From Gigantopelta aegis (Eukaryota; Mollusca; Gastropoda; Neomphalida; Peltospiridae), in NCBI RefSeq assembly GCF_016097555.1, contig NC_054708.1, forward strand, positions 21,239,939-21,303,938: 64,000 nucleotides of DNA. Reading direction: 5' to 3'. Below, in pieces: positions 11,101 through 22,558 of the stretch (position 1 is the stretch's first letter; each line of letters begins with the position of its first letter). The notes under the pieces are model-generated. The model worked only from the letters and a program-made list of their open reading frames with translations, was not told the DNA's origin and did no database searches. A program made the translations under genes and the position numbers.

Positions 11101-14100
11101 CTACTTCATATGGTTACACTGTTTCACAGAAAGCCGTGCATATGACAATTTTGTTTGTCTTGTTTAACGACACCACTAGAGCACATTGTTTTATTGATCT
11201 TCGGCTATTGGATGCAAAAAAATGGGTAATTTTGACATATAGTCTTATAGAGGAAACCCGCTACATTTTTCCATTACTAGCAAGGGGCCTTTTTATATGC
11301 ACCATCTCACAGGCAGAATAACACATACCACGACCTTTGATATACCAGTCGTGGTGCACTGGCTGGAATAAGAAATAGCCTAATGGGCCCACAGACGGGG
11401 ATCGATCCTAGACCGAACGCGCAGCAAGCGAGCGCTTTATCACTGGTCCACGTCCCGCCCATTGCATCTGACAAAGGTAGGGAATGTCTACTTCATATGG
11501 TTGGGGGCGGGACGTAGCTTAGTGGTACAGCGTTCGCCTTGTGCGCGGTCGATCTAGGATCGATCCCCATCGGTAGGCCCATTAGGCTATTTCTCGTTCC
11601 AGCCAGTGCTCCAGAACTGGTGTAACAAAGGCCGTGGTATGTACTATCTTTTTTGTGGGATAGTGCATATATCAACTCATTTGGTGCTGATCGAAAGGCG
11701 TAGCCCCTGAAGTGGCAACAGCGGCTTTCCTCTCTCAATATCTGTGTGGTCCTTAACCGTATGTTCGACGCCATATAACTGTAAATAAAATGTGTTGAGT
11801 GCGTCATTAAATAAAACGTTTCCTTCCTTTATTCATATGGCTACACTGTTTTACAGAAAGCCCTGCTTCCCCATCTACATCCCGCCAGGTGATCGCCACT
11901 TCCAGCGCAGCTGTATGAACTTTGCCCGCTCTCAGGCGGAACCACGAACCCTCAAGTGTGGTGCAGGTACTAGAGTCAGTTTTTCCTTAGTAGTAAAACC
12001 CCTTGTATGAGTGGAGTATTTCGATTAACAATAGCTGCCCTGTCGTTTCCTGCAATTAGTTTAAATGACATAGCATGTAGCGTATTGAAGTGTATTATTT
12101 AATATGTTTATAACCATGAAAACTGTGCTGCAAATCTCAAACACCATTAAAGAAAATGTTTTGAAAGCTGTATTTGTGATTATGAAGGACTAGATTAAGT
12201 TCTTTGTGGAAACTTGATGTAAAAGTCGGTCAGTAGGTATTCTTGGATCCAAGACACCTTGAAAACCCGCATGCAGTCGAGACTCGTTTTAATATACACT
12301 AAGACAAAAAATTCTGCAATTTTGTATAAGTAATTAAATTTTAAAACTCCACCCAAAAACAACAACAAAAAACAAGAACAAAAAACATCGAGACCTTCTC
12401 TGCGAAATCAGTCACTGGATTTATCTGATGGATCATTTGTCCTTTTAATGTCATGCACGATTCCATCCAAGATAATGTTGCCATATTGCCAGTGACGTGT
12501 CTGAGCACTTGATGACGGCAGTACAAGGTCGCCTCATGCTTCTGATGAGACGATGGATCTCTGGAATAGTTATGGAGTTCCATTCACGACTTACAGCAAG
12601 TTCATGGTCGAGGACACTGTGAAAATGCGGATGCTTCTCTCGCATCCTACGATCTAACAGCTCCATACTTAATGGAGGACACTTCAGAGGATCGTGCAGG
12701 CCAGTTTAGCGCATGGATGTTGTTCCTCTGCAGAAGTTCAGTCGTTAATCTGGCTGAATGCGAGCGTGTATTGTACTGTTGAAACAAAACCCTGGATGCA
12801 GCTGCATGAGCGGAATAACAACAGTTACTGGTGTGATGATTTCCTCACAGTAACGCTGAGCATTCAGGTTTCCATTAATTAAAAAGGTTGTGTTTTTCTT
12901 GCCCACACCATGACACTATCAGTGACACCATAACGGTGACGTTCATTGACGTTAAATCTGCATGATATCGCTCTCCGTTTACCTAATCTAACATGTGCAG
13001 ATTAGACGCAAACTCTTGATTCATCTAAGATTAATGTCTTGTTCCATTGTCTGAGACGACATTTCTTGGTGAATTTGGACCTAGCTTAGTAACTGTGATG
13101 GAGGTCAAGGACACAGCAATAAGAGGACGATGTTTACGTAACCCTGCGCCAAGGAGAGGATTACGGTATATTGTGTGCATGAACTGTAGTGTATGTGGCC
13201 TGCTAAACGTGGAATGCTTTGGACCCAGTTAGGTCGAGATGATATCAGAATGATGCGATCCTCACTCAGGGTTGTTGATGGTGGTCTAGCAGAGCGTGGG
13301 CAACACCGATTATGTTCAGTTGCCTGTACGTGTTGCCAAAGATATGAAATTGTGCTGTTATCAACATTAAAGTAGCGTCCACTTTGGCCAGCGCTGAGTC
13401 GTCCTATTGTGTTCTGACGCTCAGTTCCAGACAAGCAAAAAATAAAAAATAAAAAATAATAATAATAATAAAATAAAAATAAAATAATAATAATAAAGAA
13501 GAAGACGAAGAAGAAGAAGACGAAGAAGAAGAAGAAGAAAATATCTGTGGTGATGTTTTCAGTTACGGTTGTCTAGCGGAGTACAAATGTGTTGTCAAAT
13601 GGACGTGTTCTTTACCTCTGAGCCAAACCAATTGTGTATTTGCACTTCAGGAATGATTAATGTGCGGTAAAAATGAAAACAAAATTCCTAGTACATTGCA
13701 GACGGTGAATTATCTTTTTCAGTACTGAACTATTCCATTTTCCCGTAATCTGCATTAATGGAATGTACTCAACCCATGTGAATACAATGTGGTCGGTGCG
13801 GATTATGCATTACGTATTACATATTGCGGACACATGCAATTTTGCAACTATAGCGTAGGTACTTTTAAAGTACAATGCAGTACTACCATACTGCAAAACG
13901 TTTGTTTGTTTGTTTGTTGTTGTTTTGTTGTTGTTGTTGTTTGTTTTGGGTTTTTTGTTTGTTTTTTTGTCTTGGTAATACCATTTCAGTGTTTAATTGC
14001 AGGCCGAAGGGAGCAGATGAACATGGTGACAGCGTACCATGATGCGTCCCAGGTCTACGGTTCCAGTCGCAAAGACATGGACATATTGCGTGCCTACAAT

Positions 14101-15032
14101 GGTCTTGGTACGGTGTTATGTAGCTTTTATTTTGCATGAGCGTTTTGCTATAGGGACGTAGTTTTTAATTAGTTAGTATTTTGATTGACGTTTCCGGATC
14201 CTCGTCCGAAATCTGCGTTCAAAAGTTAGTAGCGCATAAAAGGAGCTAGCGGCAGTGCAGACCCATAAGAACCGGGGAGATGAGCGTGTGTATGTATGTG
14301 TATATAGTGTGAGTGGGTGGCTGTACCCCCCCCCCCTACACACACACACACACACTCAAAGACGAAAATATACGTTTTTCGTCAAACTCTAAAGATAAAA
14401 AATCTTTCTTGATCCACCCCACTAGAGATTGTGTGCCCTTCCAGTATATGTTGTGCCTCGCCCCTTTTTTCGGAGCGATCTTAGGGTTAAGATCATCTTA
14501 AGTGCAGCTCTACTGTATGCACTTAAATTGATCTTAGCGCTTAGATAGCTTCGTAAAACGGGGACCAGATATCGTATCTACGGGCTTGCAAAGGACTTTC
14601 ATTCTTTCTTTGTTTAATTTTTTCTTCTTGCTATCGTTTTTAAACCACGAATTCAGACTGCTGTGTGCTGTACATTTCAGTTGCCATTTATGTTTGTAGT
14701 ACAACCGTATGATGTAGGAAACAATGTCAATTAAAAATAATTGCCTCTCGTTTACAGCGTATTTACTGCTGGCAAGACATTTTTATTGTGCTATGTACCT
14801 ATATACGTCCATTTTGAACATTGAAAACCATGTTTCCTTGATGCGCTATAATATGATAAAATAGAATCATAGTTTGAACAAGAACACAATGTCCTAAAAC
14901 TCAGCAAGAAGTACATGTGTAATGTAATGCAAACTGAAACGATGCTATATAGCAGTATGGGGTTGTCTATGACGTAACTGTAGTATCACCTTCAGCGTTG
15001 CGCAAATATACTCAACAACATTAGTTAAGGGG

Positions 15033-15084
<52 letters not shown>

Positions 15085-16355
15085 GTTTTTTCATATGGTA
15101 AAAAGTACAGCTTCTTCTGTTGTAAAGTGTCGGCTATGTGGTATGATTTTAAAATTAATTATTTAAATGCATACTGTCATAGATTTAAGGACCTTGTTTC
15201 TCTAAAAATGGATAATAAATTATAATTGCATTAATGTTTAGAAACCAAATCTAGCTATCGCATCACCTTAACAGAACCACATTGGAGTAAAATCCATGTC
15301 AAACCTCTTGGCAAATTAGTTTTTGAATTATGAACCATTGCCATAATTCAATTACTTTTTCGAAGTATCGTTAAGAAGTGGAGTATGATGGTTATGTAGA
15401 TGGTTGAATACAATACATTTAATATAATTTTGTTGAGGTAATACTTTGTTAGGCCATTTAATATGCCAGTGGTCTGTGATAATATGCCTTTAAACAAAAA
15501 TTTAGAGAGATAAGTATTTTAACAGCCAACTTGTAACGAATCCTTGCTGATTACGCATTTCGCAGTTCTCATAAATGTCTGAAAAACCACCGTGTACGAA
15601 GAGAGTGTATAAGCAAAATATTGTGGAAATATTTTAAATTCACCATTATATTCATGTATATTAATCTGTGTCAAGTGCCTGTACTAGAGACCTTGCAGAT
15701 TTGCATATACCTTTACATTTGCATACCATTATTACACGGGTTAATACATTGAGAATACTATATGATCACCCGTTAGATACCATGTATCTCACCACGAGTC
15801 GTTGTAAAACGTACCTAACGAGCGAAAGCGAGTTGGGTACGCTTTTAAACAGCGAGTTATGTTCCACAGGGGAATATATTGGACTACAATAAGAAGAATT
15901 TTGCTTGAGCAGGGGAGTATTTCGATCCCCGAAACTGCCAATCTCCCGCACATTCATCTTATATATTTCTTTACCATTTTTTTTTTTCTTCTACGTCTTC
16001 TAGGACAACTGATAGTTGCAGAAAACAATCTTCTGCCAGAGGACACCAACCAGACTTGTCTGAAGGAACGATTTGGTGATTACTGCTTTAAGGCCGGTAC
16101 GTATTGTTCAGTGTAAACTCACATAGAGTGCACCAGTTGCATTGGGATATTTATATTTGCAGTCCGTTGACTTTGATGTACGCCATTACGATCATAAAAG
16201 TTTATAACAGTACATTTCGGACGAGCTTCGGGTATTTTGTGACGTTGTGAGGTATCACAAAATGTGCTCCCTCTCTCTCCACACGAATGAATGAAAACGA
16301 TTTATGTATTTGCAGATTTGACAGATGAAAACGTAAACCACGATCACAGATTTTA

Positions 16356-16398
<43 letters not shown>

Positions 16399-17573
16399 CA
16401 GCCTCCTCTACTTATCCTCTGATTATTGCCTCCTTTCCCACGACTAGTCCTATCTGTGGGACAGTTCTTATCAAATACCCCGTACTGCTATGGGATAAAA
16501 AAGTGGGTTTCCTCAAAGACGTCGTTGCAAAATGTTTGACCTCCAATAGCCGATGATTTATAATAAATTAGTGTGCTCTGTTGGTTTCGAAAAAACAAAG
16601 CAAACTGTAACTGTTAACTTTCTGGGCGGGACGTAGCCCAGTGGTAAAGCACTTGCTTGATGCGCGGTCGGTCTGGGATCGATCCGCGTCGGTGGGCCCA
16701 TTAGGCCATTTCTCGTCACAGCCAGTGCACCACGACTGGCATATCAAAGGCCGCGGTATGTACTGTCCCGTCTGTGTGATGGTGCATATAAAAGATCACT
16801 TGCTAGTAATTGGAAAATGTAGCTGGTTTCTTCTCTATGACTGTGTCAAAATGACCATATGTTTGGCATCCGATACTTAATCTCCTTCGTGCTGAGAAGC
16901 CCATGAGGTTTTAACCTTCACATCCAATAGCCGATGATTAATAAATCAATGTGCTCTAGTGGTGTCGTTAAACACAACATTTTTTTTTTTTTTGTCTGTC
17001 AAAATTCATATTTCTTTTAGGCGACCTTCGAGTGAACGAGCACCCTGGCCTGACGACCATGCACACCATGTTCCACAGACAGCACAACCGCATGGCGGCC
17101 AACCTGAAGATCGTCAACCCAGGCTGGGACGACGAAACCCTCTTCAGCGAGACGAGGAAGATTATCGGCGCCATCATGCAGCACATCACCTTCTACGAAT
17201 GGCTGCCCATGCTCCTCGGTCCAGACATCATGAACCGACTGGGTCTCTCCGTGAAGGGCAGCGGAGACTTCTCGCACTACGACAAGAACTACGCCTACGA
17301 CTCGAACATGAACTCCAGGATCATGAACTGTTTCTCCGCGGCCGCATTCCGGTTTGGACACACTCTGATTCCCGGATCTTTCTCCATGGGTAACAGAAAG
17401 GTTCGCCTCCACACGCTCTTCAACAGACCCCGTTTTATCTTGCAAAACAAAGGCAATGGCGTCAATCTAATGTGCAGAGGTCTTATTAAGGTAAAACCCT
17501 ATATCTTTTTATCTTGTTTTGCTTTTGTTTGCTTTTTTATTTTGTTTTTATTCATTTAGTGTTTTTCATTTTT

Positions 17574-17615
<42 letters not shown>

Positions 17616-17625
17616 TTCTTTTATC

Positions 17626-17703
<78 letters not shown>

Positions 17704-20700
17704 TTATTCTTTCAGGATAACCTTACCAACTGAAACAACAGGGAAATTGCCACTAGCTATTGCCAATAGCAGTACTTTATACCAACAGAGCTACATATAC
17801 ATATATTATTCTTGCAGGATAGCTAACAGGAAAATTTCCACTAGCTATTCCCAGTAGGAGCTCTTTATACCAACAAAGCTACATATAAATACATTATTCT
17901 TGCAGGATAGCCTTCAGCATTTCGACAACTTCTTCACGACGTCGATCACGGACCACCTGTTCGAGGACATGGAGATGCTGAGTCTGGACCTGTGTTCCCT
18001 GAACATCCAGAGAGGTCGCGACCACGGCCTGCCCCCGTACAATGACTTCAGGGAGAAGTGCGGACTCCCCAGGCTCAAGCACTTCGACGAGCTCGTCCAT
18101 TTCTACCCCAACCGTGCCGCGCTCCTCCGCCGTGCTTACCAGTAAGTAAAATGTCTTGTTTCGTGGCGGCAGGGGCAGGGGTTCGCCTGGTGTACGGTCG
18201 GTCTAGGGTCGGGGGATCGACCCAATGGGCTATTTCGCGAACTGCCAGCCAGTGCACCATGACTGATATATCAAAGGCCGCGGAGCACTTTGATTAATTA
18301 ATCAAATTAAAATTGATTAATTTTTCCTAATGCAGCAAGATATCCTTTATATGCACCATCCCAGACAGGATAGCACATACCATGGCCTTTGATATACCAG
18401 TCATGGCGCATTTTTCTCACATTAACCCTTTATAGGATAGTGCCGTAGGCGGGAAGCTAAGTTCAAAACCTATGACAGCGTGCTTGAACCAAAATTAAAT
18501 AATAACAATAAAATAAAAAAATCTGAATAAAGGTAAAACTAAGAGTACAGTGTACAACTACTAGAACACGATTAAGCCGGTACATGCATGTAGTCTAAAA
18601 TACCTTGATATGCAGTAGAATGAATGAGGGCGTAGGGAGCAAAAAAGACAAACCAAACCCCCCCCCCCCCCCAAAAAAAAAAAAAACCCACACACACCTA
18701 ACAAAAAATCAGTAATATAAGATATTTTTCAGCGAGAGAAAAAAAAAAAAAAATGTTGGGGTGGGGGTGGGGGATTGGTGGATCAGTTGCCCACACGGCA
18801 AAACATATTTTACCTTCGATGACCACACACTTTCTTTGTTTCAGACACGTGGATGACGTCGATCTTTTCCCGGGTGCCGTCTCAGAGAAACCCATTGCCG
18901 GTGGCCTGGTTGGCCCCACGTTCGCGTGCATCATTGGCGAACAGTTTAGAAGAATCAAGTTTGGTGACAGATTCTGGCACGAAACATCAGACCAGAGAGC
19001 TGGCTTCACGGTTGGTGAGTATAAACTCCAATCAGTGAATACGAAACTCCAATCTGTGATTAATAAACTTCAATTAGTGATTAATAAGCTCCAATCAGTG
19101 ATTAATAACCACCACCAATCAGTGAATATGAAACTCCAATCGGTGATTAATAAACTCCAATCGGTGATTAATAAACTCCAATGAGTGATTAACAAACTCC
19201 AATCAGTGATTAATAAACTCTAATTAGTGATTAATAAACTCCAATCGGTGATTAATAAACTCCAATGGGTGATTAATAAACTCCAGTTGGTGATTAATAA
19301 AGTGCAATCAGTGATTAATCAACTCCAATCAGTGATTAATAAACTCCAGTTAGTGATTAACATACTCCAGTTAGTGATTACTAAACTCCAATCAGTGATT
19401 AATAAACTCCAGTCGGGGTTGATAAACTCCAACCAGTGATTAATACAATGAGTGATTAATAAACTCAATTCAGGTACTAATAAACTCAATCAGTGATAAA
19501 CTCCCATAAACTCCAATGAGTGATTAACAAACTCCAGTCAGTGATTAATCAACTCTAATTAGTGATTAATAAACTCCAATCGGTGATTATTAAACTCCAA
19601 TTAGTGGTTAATAAACTCCAATCTGTGATTAATACTCCAATCGGTGATTATTAAACTCTAATTAGTGGTTAATAAACTGCAATCTGTGATTAATACTCCA
19701 ATCGGTGACTATTAAACTCTAATAAACTGCAATCTGCGATTAATACTCCAATCAGAACTCTAATTAGTAGTTAATAAACTGCTATCTGTGATTAATACTC
19801 CAATCGGTGACTATTAAACTCTAATTAGTGGCTACTAAACTCCAATCTGCGATTAATACTCCAATCGGTGATTATTAAACTCTAATTAGTGGTTAATAAA
19901 CTGCAATCTGTGATTAATACTCCAATCGGTGACTATTAAACTCTAATAAACTGCAATCTGAGATTAATACTCCAATCAGTGATTATTAAACTCTAATTAG
20001 TAGTTAATAAACTGCAACCTGAGATTAATACTCCAATCAGTGATTATTAAACTCTAATTAGTGGCTACTAAACTCCAATCTGCGATTAATACTCCAATCA
20101 GAGTTCTAATTAGTAGTTAATAAACTGCTATCTGTGATTAATACTCCAATCGGTGACTATTAAACTCTAATAAACTGCAATCTGAGATTAATACTCCAAT
20201 CAGTGATTATTAAACTCTAATTAGTAGTTAATAAACTGCAATCTGAGAGTAATACTCCAATCTTTGATTATTAAACTCTAGTTAGTGGCTACTAAACTCC
20301 AATCTGCGATTAATACTCCAATCAGAACTCTAATTAGTAGTTAATAAACTGCTATCTGTGATTAATACTCCAATCGGTGACTATTAAACTCTAATTAGTG
20401 GCTACTAAACTCCAATCTGCGATTAATACTCCAATCGGTGATTATTAAACTCTAATTAGTGGTTAATAAACTGCAATCTGAGATTAATACTCCAATCGGT
20501 GACTATTAAACTCTAATTAGTGGTTAATAAACTGCAATCTGAGATTAATACTCCAATCAGTGATTATTAAACTCTAATTAGTAGTTAATAAACTGCTATT
20601 TGTGATTAATACTCCAATCGGTGACTATTAAACTCTAATTAGTGGTTAATAAACTGCAATCTGAGATTAATACTCCAATCAGTGATTATTAAACTCTAAT

Positions 20701-21527
20701 TAGTAGTTAATAAACTGCAATCTGAGATTAATACTCCAATCAGTGATTATTAAACTCTAATTAGTGGCTACTAAACTCCAATCTACGATTAATACTCCAA
20801 TCGGTGACTATTAAACTCTAATTAGTGGTTAATAAACTCCAATCTGAGATTAATACTCCAATCAGTGATTATTAAACTCTAATTAGTAGTTAATAAACTG
20901 CTACCTGTGATTAATACTCCAATCAGTGATTTTTAAACTCTAATTAGTGGTTAATAAACTGCAATCTGAGATTAGCAACCTCCAATCAGTGATTGATAAA
21001 CCCCAATCAGTGACTATGCGTACTTGATTAATCGCTGCTTGGCATGTGTGTACCTGTTGGCGTAGTAGGAATATGTCCAGATCTAAAAAAACCACAAAAA
21101 AACACAACAACAACTTTACTTAACTTCCAATGAGTTGTAGTGAAAAAAAAAGAAGTGAGTTTGTTTTTAGAAAGCCTTCAAAGCTTTCGAGCTATGCGGG
21201 AGTTATATAAGCAGGTACATTAAATACAAAACGCTGATTATATTTTGTATGAAAATGGTTAACAATGGAATTCACAAATCCCAAATTTTGTCTTTGCAGC
21301 TCAAATTAAGGAAATCAAGAAAATGTCCTTGGCGAGAATAATTTGTGATAATACTGACGTCAGTTTCATCCAGCATAACGTATTCCTGCAGCCCGACCCT
21401 CTCTTGTAAGTTGGTCATGTCTAATAGCAGAGAAGCTGTTAAATTGCTGTACCTTATAGAGTGATCTTAATTATTAATGTGAATTCACGTTTAAAGACAC
21501 GCGCACGCATACACACACACACACACA

Positions 21528-21565
<38 letters not shown>

Positions 21566-21582
21566 GTTTGTCTCTGTGTTTC

Positions 21583-21658
<76 letters not shown>

Positions 21659-22519
21659 TGTATGTCTCTCTCTGTTTGTCTTTCTCTGGTATGTGTTAAC
21701 TTATTTTATTACATACCTATTCAATCTTACTATAGTGATAAAGACATTTTCAAACTGTGTAATAAATTTATTTTGTATTAAACATATGTGCAATCTGGAC
21801 TGGAACTTTTAAATGGGGAATTCCCTTTTAATTTTTACTGCAGTTAGCGCCTTTTACTTACTGACGTCATATATGATTTACAAATTACGTCACATCGTAT
21901 TTGAAAAATTATACAAGGCTGCCGCAGAGTATTCTTATTGTTAAGTAAATCCATGAAAGGAGTTTTGATCATAGATTTAACGAAGTGTTGTTATGACGTT
22001 AAATTAAAAAACATTTTTTGTAAAACATAAAAGAAGGCATGTAATAAATACAGAACTTAACATACGTTGGTTTCGCTTCCTATCTATTGCACGAGTTTAT
22101 TTTGCGAAAGAACATACCACTCGACCGCTACGCGGTCTCGTGGTATATATTCTTGCGCAAAATAAACTCATGCAATAAATAGGAAGCGAAAACAACGTAT
22201 GTGAAGTTCTGTATATATAGTAGTTGATTACAAGTGCCTCTTAACAATGTCAAGCAACCATTGAACACTCTCCAAAGCGGTCAGGCTAAGCCCAAAGCTA
22301 ACGTAAATCTGGTGGGAAATGATACAGATAACCACAAGAGACAAGCACCTGTCGCGGTCGGACAAACTAGGTCTGGAGTGTGGAGTTCGACAGCGAAAGA
22401 AGTTGAATTATACGAGTTGCCAAATCGAGAAGAAAGAAAATTAAAGTTAAATGAGGGGAAGAGGCTTTTGAGCAGTGAGATAATACAAAAATAATAATAT
22501 TAAAATATTTTATTTTAAA

Positions 22520-22558
<39 letters not shown>

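Noticed and set aside
17017..17445. 142-residue open frame antisense to peroxidase exon 9
   Set aside because: A mirror of a GC-rich coding exon; the + strand frame has all peroxidase motifs.
19015..21014. CRISPR-like regular repeats
   Set aside because: The units are contiguous and diverging without unique spacers, in an intron of a eukaryotic gene; this is a satellite.
22234..22494. 86-residue open frame in peroxidase intron 12
   Set aside because: No recognisable family, no splice signals fitting the gene phase, and next to a palindromic element; treated as chance.
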